31,803 bases of DNA from an uncultured Eubacteriales bacterium (GTDB taxonomy: Bacteria; Bacillota; Clostridia; Oscillospirales; CAG-272). How positions within the stretch are numbered: position 1 is the first letter of the stretch; each line of letters begins with the position of its first letter. Both the position numbers and the translations under genes were made by a program. The DNA lies in NCBI GenBank assembly GCA_905210485.1, contig CAJLXA010000021.1, positions 1 through 31,803 of the forward strand, in the 5' to 3' direction. Positions 24,639 through 31,789 of the stretch are shown here, piece after piece. Under the pieces are notes generated by a model, which saw nothing but the letters and a program-made list of their open reading frames with translations, searched no databases and was not told the origin of the DNA.

Positions 24639-25700
24639 ATGGAACAAGAGCAGAAAAACATTGTCGAAGCAATTGCAGAAACCATAAGCAATGCTGTCGG
24701 TAACGGCGAAGAATTTGTTGCTCCTTTAGCTACTTGGCAAACAAAAACTCCTACATCCAAGGTAATCAATGCGGCATATTCCGAAGAAATAAAAGAATAT
24801 TTAAAGGCGCCGGTTCCGGTCTGTAATAAAGCCGCATCGCTGAAGTTATTAAAGCGTTTCGCTCGAAAGGATTTTCGCGACTTTTGGACTACTCCCGTTG
24901 CGGAATATCTTCCTGCTGTCAGCGAAGGAACAATGAAGCTTTGCGAGCGTGTTTATCCACACGACCAGGCAATTTTCTATGCAAAAAAGCTGATTTCAAC
25001 ACTTTCACCAAAGGAACTGGCAAAGGATTTTCTTTACGGTGTAGCACACAACGCTCCCGAATACAGAACGACACTCGCTTGCTATTACTACATAAAAAAT
25101 TTGCCAGATCATGAATTTGAAAAGAAGTATGTTGGCGCTGTCGTGAGTAAGGACGGTGAATGGGAGGACAGACACCGAGAGAGCAAATGCGAAATCTGCG
25201 GATATGATCATGCAGTCAGTACAGAGCCTAAAATGCAATTCTGGCACATTAACGTTGACATGGAACATTTCTATTTCAAGTCGTCGGTTCCGTTCCGCTT
25301 CGATCTCAATACGGCAATCATATTTTTAGAGGAATATAAAAAGCTTCCGTGCCCCGAGCACTCGTTGACAGATTACAAGCATTTTATGAAAATCATTGAG
25401 GTAATAGAAAGCGCGCCGCTGAACACGACCCCGGGAAAACTACGCAAAGAATTAAAGCAATCCGGTTTTTTGACAATGACGATGGAGCAGATTGAGGCAT
25501 TTATCGATATGCTGGGGTATCTCAACATCTTGCACCCGAACGATTCCTTTGGCGTTACCGTCAAACACATCTGCGAAAGGGATATGCTACCGCCGCTTAG
25601 TGACAGAGGATATGCGGCTTACCCCGTAAATCGTTGGACACGTAAATACGGAATTGACTACGATAGTATTTCAATGCTTTTTGACGAGATTTACGAATAA
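24639..25700 (+). CDS. Islet cargo protein of unknown function with a Cys-x2-Cys/His motif
   Basis: The product is 353 residues from ATG 24639, with GAGAGG just upstream; a TTG at 24624 is in frame but less likely. I do not recognise the family. The N-terminal region is helical, rich in acidic and hydrophobic residues (1-60). At 184-191 ESKCEICGYDH gives C-x2-C-x3-H, a possible half zinc knuckle. There is no signal peptide and no membrane segment. The C-terminal part (about 255-345) contains a pattern resembling winged-helix DNA-binding segments (PGKLRKELKQSGFLT), but weakly. Codon use is A/T-rich, unlike its neighbours, in keeping with import. It lies 16 nt after the four-helix remnant stop on the same strand. 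Cytoplasmic; a role in element maintenance or defence is possible but unsupported. Confidence 0.75.
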   Translation: MEQEQKNIVEAIAETISNAVGNGEEFVAPLATWQTKTPTSKVINAAYSEEIKEYLKAPVPVCNKAASLKLLKRFARKDFRDFWTTPVAEYLPAVSEGTMKLCERVYPHDQAIFYAKKLISTLSPKELAKDFLYGVAHNAPEYRTTLACYYYIKNLPDHEFEKKYVGAVVSKDGEWEDRHRESKCEICGYDHAVSTEPKMQFWHINVDMEHFYFKSSVPFRFDLNTAIIFLEEYKKLPCPEHSLTDYKHFMKIIEVIESAPLNTTPGKLRKELKQSGFLTMTMEQIEAFIDMLGYLNILHPNDSFGVTVKHICERDMLPPLSDRGYAAYPVNRWTRKYGIDYDSISMLFDEIYE

Positions 25701-25709
25701 AAGTGAGAC

Positions 25710-25768
25710 TTTTTGGAGTTACAACCCCCATTTTAAACCGATTTTTATACCTTTTAGAGTTATGACCC
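25710..25768 (+). repeat. Two imperfect GAGTTA-N2-ACCC repeats at the islet's right edge
   Basis: TTTTTGGAGTTACAACCCC (from 25710) and CTTTTAGAGTTATGACCC (25751-25768) lie 41 bp apart; the second runs directly into the right 40-bp repeat. The placement is like recombinase arm sites or element-end repeats. Confidence 0.55.
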
Positions 25769-25807
25769 ACGTTGAAGCGGTAGTCTGCCTCGAACGGCGA
25801 CCCGACA
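25768..25807 (+). repeat. Right 40-bp direct repeat (attR-like)
   Basis: Second copy of the rlmD end. It encodes H-V-E-A-V-V-C-L-E-R-R-P-D in the rlmD phase and continues as N-R-stop, the likely original gene end. Confidence 0.9.
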
Positions 25808-25908
25808 ACCGTTGAATCCCGTCATCAGGCGACGTGTGCATAAAAACGTGAACCGCGCCGCCGCTATACCGTTCCCCGCTTTGAAACCGTCATAAAACCA
25901 TGCCCCCG

Positions 25909-25950
25909 CACCGTCCGCACGGAAAATGCGGACGGTGTTCTTTTATTCTT
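25909..25950 (+). terminator. Probable original rlmD terminator
   Basis: CACCGTCCGCA-CGGAAAA-TGCGGACGGTG followed by TTCTTTTATTCTTTTT. It lies about 90 nt after the original-looking rlmD stop in the right repeat and is now 1.5 kb from the working rlmD stop. Confidence 0.85.
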
Positions 25951-25964
25951 TTTCCCGGAATCTA

Positions 25965-25993
25965 TTAACACAGGCACAAAATCGTGATATACT
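25965..25993 (+). promoter_or_regulatory. Promoter of the MarR / kinase-like / MATE operon
   Basis: TTAACA (25965-25970), 17-bp spacer, TATACT (25988-25993). The leader to the marR-like ATG is about 33 nt, with GGAG at 26021. Confidence 0.65.
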
Positions 25994-26032
25994 ATCCTGC
26001 AAGTCCGAAATCGTACTAACGGAGTGTGAAAA

Positions 26033-26470
26033 ATGGAGATAAACCTGAGCAAACTCATGTACCGCGTGAACTGTCTCGCCTCCGACCTTGACGCATTGTA
26101 CCATCAGGCGGCCGTGAAACTGGGACTGTCGGACAGCGTTATGTTTGTGCTGTATCTCGTTTATGAAAAAGGATCCGGCTGTCCGCTGAACGATATCCGC
26201 AAAGCAACCAGCATCAGTAAGCAGACCATCAATTCCGCCATTCGGAAACTGGAAAACGAACAGATTGTTTATCTGGAATCGGGCGGCGGCAGAGCAAAAA
26301 CCGTGTGTCTTACGGAAAAAGGCAAAGAATATGTCGCCGGGACGATTGCGCGCCTGTTTCATGCGGAGTGCCGCGTTTTCGGCAAATGGACCGCAGAGGA
26401 GATCCATGAGTATCTGCGCCTTATGGAGAAATACAACAGCGACTTCCGGGAACAACTTGAAAAACTGTAA
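26033..26470 (+). CDS. MarR-type transcriptional regulator
   Basis: The product is 145 residues, the normal MarR length. The N-terminal helix leads into SDSVMFVLYLVYEKGSGCPL, then the HTH NDIRKATSISKQTINSAIRKLENEQIVYLES (about 53-83), the wing GGGRAKTVCLTEKGKEYV (about 84-101) and a helical dimerisation end. MarR proteins usually repress the efflux or detoxification genes beside them and release DNA when a phenolic or oxidising ligand binds. It is the first gene of an operon with the MATE exporter, the standard arrangement. It lies 11 nt before the next gene. Confidence 0.9.
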   Translation: MEINLSKLMYRVNCLASDLDALYHQAAVKLGLSDSVMFVLYLVYEKGSGCPLNDIRKATSISKQTINSAIRKLENEQIVYLESGGGRAKTVCLTEKGKEYVAGTIARLFHAECRVFGKWTAEEIHEYLRLMEKYNSDFREQLEKL

Positions 26471-26481
26471 GGAGACCAACC

Positions 26482-27102
26482 ATGAATATCATCACCATCA
26501 GCCGGGAATTCGGCAGCGGCGGTCGGGAACTCGGAAAACGTCTTGCCGATTTTCTGGGATATGACTATTATGACAGCGAGATCATAGCCGCCGTAGCGCG
26601 GGAAAGCGGCATGGACGCGGATTATGTCGAAAACACGCTCAGCAATCACGGGTGGAAAAATCAGGCGATTACTTTTCGCGCAACGCTCGGTTCCACCGCT
26701 TACGTTCAGTCCTCCAAAGTGACTCTGCTTCTGAAACAGAAAGATGTGATAGAAAGCATTGCCGCTCTCGGAAAGGATTGCATCATTGTCGGACGTAACG
26801 CCGACGTAATCCTGCGCCTGTATCAGCCGTTCAATATTTTCGTCTGCGCAACGCAGGAGGCCAAACTGCGGCGTTGCCTTGAAAGAACGCCCGAAGGTGA
26901 AAAACTGACAGAAAAAGAACTGCTTCGTAAAATGAAACAGATCGACCGCGTTCGCTCGCAAACGCGGGAAATTCTCACCGGTTCTCCGTGGGGGAACCGG
27001 AATACGTATCAGTTGACCGTCAACACCACCGCATGGGAAATCAAAGACCTGGTACCCGCGGTTGCCGATTTCGCAACACGCTGGTTTGGGGGAAAACAGT
27101 GA
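26482..27102 (+). CDS. Cytidylate kinase-like family protein
   Basis: The product is 206 residues. It opens with ITISREFGSGGRELGKRLA (4-22), the phosphate-loop variant of the cytidylate-kinase-like family (Pfam Cytidylate_kin2), in which the canonical GK-S/T is changed to GSGGR. Further marks are YYDSEIIAAVA, DCIIVGRNADVIL, and the LID-type segment RTPEGEKLTEKELLRKMKQIDRVRSQTREILTG. True Cmk makes CDP from CMP; these relatives are common in Firmicutes and lack a known substrate. It sits between marR and the MATE gene with an 11-nt gap before and a 4-nt overlap after, so it belongs to the efflux operon. Confidence 0.85.
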   Translation: MNIITISREFGSGGRELGKRLADFLGYDYYDSEIIAAVARESGMDADYVENTLSNHGWKNQAITFRATLGSTAYVQSSKVTLLLKQKDVIESIAALGKDCIIVGRNADVILRLYQPFNIFVCATQEAKLRRCLERTPEGEKLTEKELLRKMKQIDRVRSQTREILTGSPWGNRNTYQLTVNTTAWEIKDLVPAVADFATRWFGGKQ

Positions 27103-28439
27103 AACAACAAATTCAATTATCGGATCACTTCACATACAGACGTTTGATCCGCTTTACGTTGCCGTCCATCGGTATGATGATCTGCACTTCCGTATACAGT
27201 GTGGTTGACGGCTTTTTCGTGTCCAATTTTGCGGGGAAAACTCCCTTTGCGGCAGTCAATCTGATCATGCCTTTTCTTATGATCCTGTCCACCGTGGGCT
27301 TCATGTTCGGCACCGGCGGCTCCGCCATCGTGGCCAAAAACTTTGGCGAAGGGGACAGAGAAAAAGACAATCGCCATTTTTCCCTGTTCGTTTATACCGC
27401 CGCCGCGCTGGGCGTATTGTTTGCCGTTCTGGGAATCCTCTTTATCCGCCCGATCGCCATGCTTCTCGGCGCCGAGGGCGAAATGCTGAATAATGCCGTG
27501 CTGTACGCCCGGATTATTCTGACAGCGCTTCCGTTCAATGTGCTTCAGCTTCTGTTTCAGTCGTTCTTCGTAACCGCCGAAAAACCGAAAATGGGACTTA
27601 CCATCACGGTGATGTCGGGACTTACCAATATGATACTGGACGCCGCGCTCGTAACTCTTTTGCCGCCGGAACACAAACTGGCAGGGGCGGCCGTGGCAAC
27701 GGCGCTGAGCCAGGTGATCGGCGGCGCAGTGCCACTCTTGTATTTCGGACGGAAAAACAGCAGTATCCTCCGGCTGGGTCGCGCCCGCTTTGACGGAAAG
27801 GCCATTTTCAAGGCCTGCGCCAACGGCTCCTCGGAATTTATGAGCAACATCTCCATGAGCCTCGTGGGTATGCTCTATAACATACAGCTTTTAAGATATG
27901 CGGGGGAAAACGGCGTGGCCGCATACGGTGTGATGATGTATGTCAGCATGATTTTTTCGGCGGCCTTTGTGGGGTACTCCATCGGTACCGCTCCCGTTGT
28001 CGGGTATCACGACGGCGCCAAAAATTATACCGAACTGAAAGGATTATTGAGAAAAAGCCTTGTCATGATCGGAGGTTTCGGGATAGCCATGGTTGCCTCC
28101 GCCGAACTGCATTCCGTGCTGCTTGCAAAAATTTTTGTAGGGTATGACGCCGAACTGATGCAACTGACCGTTTCGGGATTCCGCATATTTGCCCTTTCCT
28201 TTATCTTTATGGGTTTTGCCATTTTCAGTTCCGGTTTCTTCACGGCGCTCAACGACGGCGTTACCTCCGCCATCATTTCTTTCCTGCGTACACTAGTCTT
28301 CCAGACCGCCGCCGTTATTCTGCTTCCCTTGATTTTTAAAATCCGCGGCGTCTGGATCTCTATTGTGATCGCGGAACTGATGGCCGTTATCTTTTCCGCA
28401 ATGTTCCTCATTATAAAACAAAAGAAATACCATTATTGA
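27099..28439 (+). CDS. MATE family multidrug efflux transporter
   Basis: The product is 446 residues with about 12 membrane helices. Typical MATE elements are the N-terminal LPSIGMMICTSVYSVVDGFFVSNFAG, AAVNLIMPFLMILSTVGFMFGTGGSAIVAKNFGEGDREK, ITLTALPFNVLQLLFQSFFVTAEKPKMGL-like region and the matching second-half helices. It exports cationic drugs or metabolites with H+ or Na+. The start is GTG 27099, overlapping the upstream stop as GTGA, with GGGGGA just before; a longer open frame to 26988 lies inside the kinase-like gene and is ignored. Regulated presumably by the MarR protein of the same operon. Confidence 0.9.
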   Translation: MKQQIQLSDHFTYRRLIRFTLPSIGMMICTSVYSVVDGFFVSNFAGKTPFAAVNLIMPFLMILSTVGFMFGTGGSAIVAKNFGEGDREKDNRHFSLFVYTAAALGVLFAVLGILFIRPIAMLLGAEGEMLNNAVLYARIILTALPFNVLQLLFQSFFVTAEKPKMGLTITVMSGLTNMILDAALVTLLPPEHKLAGAAVATALSQVIGGAVPLLYFGRKNSSILRLGRARFDGKAIFKACANGSSEFMSNISMSLVGMLYNIQLLRYAGENGVAAYGVMMYVSMIFSAAFVGYSIGTAPVVGYHDGAKNYTELKGLLRKSLVMIGGFGIAMVASAELHSVLLAKIFVGYDAELMQLTVSGFRIFALSFIFMGFAIFSSGFFTALNDGVTSAIISFLRTLVFQTAAVILLPLIFKIRGVWISIVIAELMAVIFSAMFLIIKQKKYHY

Positions 28440-28518
28440 AACGCGACGGATAACCGTTTGCCGTAAAAACGCCCGAATCCGCGCCTTTTGCAAGACTCTT
28501 AACGCAACTTGTCCGCAA

Positions 28519-28577
28519 AAAACCGTTGCAGACCTCATTTCCCTCCGAAATGAACACGCAACGGTTTTCTTTTTATT
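28519..28577. terminator. Two-step hairpin terminator after the MATE gene
   Basis: The outer stem AAAACCGTTGC / GCAACGGTTTT (28519-28529 with 28558-28568) encloses a second stem CATTTC-CCTCC-GAAATG (28536-28552). CTTTTT follows. The A-run on the opposite side makes it usable from the minus strand. Confidence 0.8.
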
Positions 28578-28615
28578 ATGCGGATCGTTCTTGCATCCTA
28601 TCCATGCCGGCAATA

Positions 28616-28897
28616 TCAGCCGAAAACATCGTCATATACGTCAAGAAGATGTTCGGGCAAAACACGCATACGCCAAAGCAAACGGAAAAATGTTTCCGCC
28701 GCCGCAGGCGATGTTGTGAAATCCCGTATTTCCGCAAAAAGCGCCGGAAAAACACCTCGCCGTTCCATCGTCAACGTAAAATGCTCGCGGCCGTCTTTCC
28801 GGGTGCGGCATAGCCGATAAACGATCTCCCCCTGTTTCCGTGTTCGTCTTCTTTCGCAAATGTCTCCGCAAAACGATAATTCCTGTTTCTTGTTCAT
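28616..28897 (-). CDS. Small DUF6514-like protein
   Basis: The product is 93 residues from ATG 28897, preceded by CGGAGG about 13 nt upstream; longer in-frame starts exist up to 28978. The second half (GREHFTLTMERRGVF, RDFTTSPAAAETFFRLLWRMRVLPEHLLDVYDDVF) follows the DUF6514 layout: a short beta region, then 'D.....A..F...L....VLP.HL.DV..D'. Function of that family is unknown. Rich in Arg, no membrane segment, probably cytoplasmic. The gene is alone, with its own promoter-like TATAAT. Moderate confidence that it is real. Confidence 0.5.
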   Translation of the reverse strand: MNKKQELSFCGDICERRRTRKQGEIVYRLCRTRKDGREHFTLTMERRGVFPALFAEIRDFTTSPAAAETFFRLLWRMRVLPEHLLDVYDDVFG

Positions 28898-28934
28898 AGC
28901 TGTTATATGCCTCCGATGTCTTTTGGTTATTACC

Positions 28935-28963
28935 ATTATAACCGTTTCCCCGTCTTTTGTCTT
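28935..28963 (-). promoter_or_regulatory. Promoter-like site before the DUF6514-like gene
   Basis: TATAAT (plus 28935-28940) with an imperfect AAGACA 17 bp upstream. GTTCG-CA-CGAAC (28964-28975), a perfect palindrome, abuts the -35 region. Confidence 0.45.
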
Positions 28964-28978
28964 GTTCGCACGAACCAT

Positions 28979-29321
28979 CGATAATGGAAATTTATTCCAT
29001 CATATTTGTGCATCATCACGAAAAACAAACGAAACCCGATCCATTGCGACCTTTGTTCTGCGTATAACCCGCATATTGTGAATATTCTCATCGTATACAG
29101 GCGGCTCTGTTTGTTTTCGGGATAGAATTTCCGACTGATTTTTTTATAAGATCCGTCATATATTCCCGGGAACTGCCCTTTTTCTACCTATTGCACAAAA
29201 ATGTATATTTTGAATAAAGGCGCCGTAACCGTCCGGAAAAGATACGCCCATACTTTCGCCGCACGCAATGAATCCATCCGGCGTACCGGCGGACGATATA
29301 TTTTATCTTCCGTTTACCCAC
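28979..29321. other. Intergenic stretch without recognised content
   Basis: Between the DUF6514-like promoter and the lacI-type promoter I see no gene, repeat or stable terminator. The open minus-strand frame covering part of it mostly mirrors the lacI gene. Confidence 0.5.
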
Positions 29322-29350
29322 TTGTATTTTGTTTTTATCTGTGATATACT
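29322..29350 (+). promoter_or_regulatory. Promoter of the LacI-type regulator gene
   Basis: TTGTAT (29322-29327), 17-bp spacer, TATACT (29345-29350). Confidence 0.65.
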
Positions 29351-29352
29351 TC

Positions 29353-29368
29353 GTGTAAACGGTTACAC
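29353..29368 (+). promoter_or_regulatory. LacI-family operator overlapping +1
   Basis: GTGTAAACGGTTACAC is palindromic around the central CG (one mismatched pair), the form recognised by LacI/GalR proteins. It covers the predicted transcription start, which points to autorepression. Confidence 0.7.
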
Positions 29369-29417
29369 ACCGTAAAAACCATATCGCGCTTTTTACATTT
29401 TCAGGCAGGAGAAAACG

Positions 29418-30380
29418 ATGAATATTTACGATATTGCCAAAAAGACCGGCGTTTCCACAGCCACCGTATCGCGCTACCTTAACGGATCGGGATACGTCGG
29501 CAAAAAAACACGGGAACGCATCGCCGAAGTTATCGCGGAAAGCGGTTATACGCCGTCCGGTTTTGCGCGTTCCCTTTCCCGCGGCGAAAAAATGAAACTT
29601 TTCGGCGTTATCGTTTATCGGATAAACGACCTGTACTATGCCGGATGTGCCGCCGTTCTTGAAAAAGCGTTGCGGACGGCGGGTTATGAAATGATGCTCG
29701 GTTGCGCGGAAAATACGGAAACCGCCGTCGCCGCCGTGACGGAATCGCTGATCAAGAAAAACGCCGACGCCCTGATCTATATCGGTTCGGCATTTACCGA
29801 AACGGCGCCGTATATCACGGCGCACATCGCACCGCGTATTCCCTGCTTTTTTATCAACGCCGCCGTAACGGGAAACAATGTTTTTTCCGCGTTCTGCGAT
29901 GACGAAAAAGCCACGGCTTCCGCCGCGGCAATACTGGCCGCACAGAGAAAACGGCCGATCTATCTGTACGATCGGGAAATCTACGGTACCGCACGCAAGC
30001 GGAAAGGGTTCCTTTCCGTTTTTCCCGAAGCCGGCGTTTACCTGATTGACGACGGTGAACCGTCATCACGAAAAAAACTGGCGGCAATCCTGCGCGAAAC
30101 CGACGCCGACGCCATAATGGCGGCAAACGATACGCTTGCCGCCATTGCGATCCGGGCGGCACATGACATCGGGCGCCGCGTTCCGGAAGACATTGCCGTT
30201 ATCGGGCATGACAATTCCTTTATTTCGGAACTGACAATCCCGGCGCTGACTTCCATTGATAACGGAGGGGAAAAACTGGCGGCAGAGACAGCGAAAAAAA
30301 TACTCTCGTTCTTTCAAGGCGAAAAGTTCGCCGCCGAAACCGAAATAGAAGCCGTTCTGAAAAGACGTGAAAGTTTCTGA
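29418..30380 (+). CDS. LacI/GalR family transcriptional regulator
   Basis: The product is 320 residues. The DNA-binding head NIYDIAKKTGVSTATVSRYLNG (2-23) and hinge (RERIAEVIAESGYTPSGFARSLSRG, about 34-57) are canonical. The ligand-binding core follows, ending with VPEDIAVIGHDNSFISELTIPALTSID. The core is a little short but complete. The effector is probably a sugar or nucleoside. AGGAG lies about 9 nt before the ATG. No sugar transporter or hydrolase gene is adjacent, so it is an orphan regulator here apart from its own operator. Confidence 0.92.
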   Translation: MNIYDIAKKTGVSTATVSRYLNGSGYVGKKTRERIAEVIAESGYTPSGFARSLSRGEKMKLFGVIVYRINDLYYAGCAAVLEKALRTAGYEMMLGCAENTETAVAAVTESLIKKNADALIYIGSAFTETAPYITAHIAPRIPCFFINAAVTGNNVFSAFCDDEKATASAAAILAAQRKRPIYLYDREIYGTARKRKGFLSVFPEAGVYLIDDGEPSSRKKLAAILRETDADAIMAANDTLAAIAIRAAHDIGRRVPEDIAVIGHDNSFISELTIPALTSIDNGGEKLAAETAKKILSFFQGEKFAAETEIEAVLKRRESF

Positions 30381-30456
30381 AGAATATTCAAAAACTATGC
30401 CCGCAGGATAGGCTATGCCGAAAACGGTTTTTGCAATATATCCGTTAAAATCCGAT

Positions 30457-31140
30457 TCAGATAAGTCGCCCGTCCACGCCGATCACTCTCACGCTGAGCG
30501 GAATCTCACGTCCCGTGGCCGCAATCGCGCGCTTCACGGCATGCTCAATGCCGCCGCAACACGGCACTTCCATGCGCGCCACCGTCACACTGCGTACATT
30601 GCCCATGGCGAAAATCGTCGTCAGGCGCTCCGCATAGTCTTCATCATCCAGTTTCGGACAGCCGATAAGCGCTATGCGCCCTTTGATGAAATCTTCATGA
30701 AACGCGCCGTAGGCAAACGCCGTACAATCGGCCGCGATCAGAATATCGGCATTACGGAAATACGGTGCTCCCGGCGACGCCAGTCTTATCTGTATCGGCC
30801 ACTGGGAAAGGCGGCTCGGTACGGTTGCGGACAACGCCGCGTCGGAAACCGTCATCTGACGTGCGCGCATGCCGGGGCACCCTCCGTGCGGCGCGGCGCT
30901 CTTTGCCGCTTTTGTCTTTTTCACGGCGGCTTCATCATATGCCGGCGCTTCCCGCTCTTCAAAAGTGATGGCCCCCGTCGGGCAGGCGGGCAAACAGTCG
31001 CCGAGTCCGTCGCAATAATGTTCATGCATCAATGCGGCCTTACCGTCCACAAGTTGAATCGCGCCTTCGTGGCACGCCGTGACGCAGGCACCGCAACCGT
31101 TGCATTTCTCTTTATCTATTTTAATGATTTTCCGTATCAT
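30457..31140 (-). CDS. Ferredoxin-domain iron-sulfur protein
   Basis: The product is 227 residues from ATG 31140, with GAGGAGG upstream. Residues 1-60 form a two-cluster ferredoxin: C13-x2-C16-x2-C19-x3-C23 is complete, but the second set C43-x5-C49-x3-C53 lacks one Cys (Leu at 46), so it may hold a [3Fe-4S] or altered cluster. A linker rich in Ala and Lys (61-85) follows, then a second domain with Cys at 88 (GGCPG), 139 (ADCTAFAYGAFHEDF), 161 (IGCPKLDD) and 194-195 (PCCGGIEHA). This combination is seen in small 4Fe-4S proteins of anaerobes with unproven electron-transfer function. It diverges from the DtxR/MntR-like gene. Confidence 0.85.
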   Translation of the reverse strand: MIRKIIKIDKEKCNGCGACVTACHEGAIQLVDGKAALMHEHYCDGLGDCLPACPTGAITFEEREAPAYDEAAVKKTKAAKSAAPHGGCPGMRARQMTVSDAALSATVPSRLSQWPIQIRLASPGAPYFRNADILIAADCTAFAYGAFHEDFIKGRIALIGCPKLDDEDYAERLTTIFAMGNVRSVTVARMEVPCCGGIEHAVKRAIAATGREIPLSVRVIGVDGRLI

Positions 31141-31178
31141 AGGATCCTCCTCTATCGGACAAAGCCGTTTTCGGTTAC

Positions 31179-31208
31179 AGTATAACATATCGTTTCGGGA
31201 TTTGTAAA
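31179..31208 (-). promoter_or_regulatory. Promoter of the ferredoxin-type gene
   Basis: Extended -10 TGTTATACT on the minus strand (TATACT at plus 31179-31184) with TTTACA 18 bp upstream (plus 31203-31208). Confidence 0.55.
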
Positions 31209-31257
31209 GCGGTAAATCCCGAAAAAAGACCATAAAATCCCCAAAAATGTAAACTTA

Positions 31258-31281
31258 ACATTATAATTTGCACAATAATGT
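31258..31281. promoter_or_regulatory. Inverted repeat between the divergent ferredoxin and DtxR-like genes
   Basis: ACATTAT-N10-ATAATGT: perfect 7-bp arms, centred about 50 bp upstream of the DtxR-like promoter and about 60 bp upstream of the ferredoxin one. It is a candidate metal-regulator operator. Confidence 0.45.
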
Positions 31282-31316
31282 CACAGAAAAAACAAAAAAC
31301 AATCCATATTCTGCGC

Positions 31317-31345
31317 TTGACAGAATGTGCATTGTGTGCTAAAAT
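31317..31345 (+). promoter_or_regulatory. Promoter of the DtxR/MntR-like gene
   Basis: Perfect TTGACA (31317-31322), 17-bp spacer, TAAAAT (31340-31345). Confidence 0.75.
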
Positions 31346-31408
31346 ATAACATGATTACATAGAAATATCCGCGTCCCGTTCATACCGCACGGATAAAGGA
31401 GGAAAAAC

Positions 31409-31771
31409 ATGGCACTTCAGGAATCCGGCGAAATGTATCTTGAAACGATTTTGATTTTGTCCGAAAAGACCGGCTTTGTCCGCTCAATCGACGTATGTGA
31501 ATATATGGGTTTTTCCAAGCCGAGCGTCAGCCGCGCCGTCGGTCTTCTGAAACAAGGCGGTTACTTATACATGGAGCGCGACGGCAACCTCGTCCTGACA
31601 GACGCCGGCAAAGAAGTCGCACGGAAAATATATGAGCGACACAACGTTCTGACCGAATGTCTTATGCGCCTCGGTATCGACCGTGAAACGGCCGCCGAAG
31701 ACGCATGCAAAATCGAACATGTCATCAGTGATAAAACATTTGAAGCGATAAAACAGTTTCTCGGTAAATAA
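31409..31771 (+). CDS. DtxR/MntR-type metal-dependent regulator
   Basis: The product is 120 residues. ESGEMYLETILILSEKTGFVRSIDVCEYMGFSKPSVSRAVGLLKQGGYL is the DtxR/MntR winged helix, and the dimerisation helix RHNVLTECLMRLGIDRETAAEDACKIEHVIS contains the His, Glu and Cys positions used for metal (E..H in KIEHV). MntR of Bacillus is 142 residues and IdeR about 230, so this is the short form without the SH3-like domain. It senses Fe2+ or Mn2+ and usually represses uptake genes such as feo or mntH, which may follow beyond the window. AAAGGAGG precedes the start. Confidence 0.9.
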   Translation: MALQESGEMYLETILILSEKTGFVRSIDVCEYMGFSKPSVSRAVGLLKQGGYLYMERDGNLVLTDAGKEVARKIYERHNVLTECLMRLGIDRETAAEDACKIEHVISDKTFEAIKQFLGK

Positions 31772-31789
31772 CCGGATAAAAAAGAGGGC

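Larger units (their letters stand above)
24358..25767 (+). mobile_element. 1.4-kb islet inserted at the 3' end of rlmD
   Basis: It is bounded by 40-bp direct repeats of the rlmD end. The interior is visibly richer in A/T than the flanks and contains short AGTGAAGTT repeats, the C-terminal part of a four-helix-bundle (S23/IVP-type) protein, one intact gene of unknown function and, at the right edge, a pair of GAGTTA-type repeats. No integrase, transposase or relaxase is present, so it is a decayed or minimal passenger element. Known integrative elements of Firmicutes use the 3' part of rum/rlmD-type genes as target, which fits. Beyond the right repeat the presumed native terminator follows at 25909. 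Confidence 0.75.

Noticed and set aside
28964..28975. LexA (SOS) box GTTCG-CA-CGAAC
   Set aside because: The Gram-positive SOS box is GAAC-N4-GTTC; this palindrome has the halves reversed (GTTC-N4-GAAC), so it is not a LexA site by consensus.
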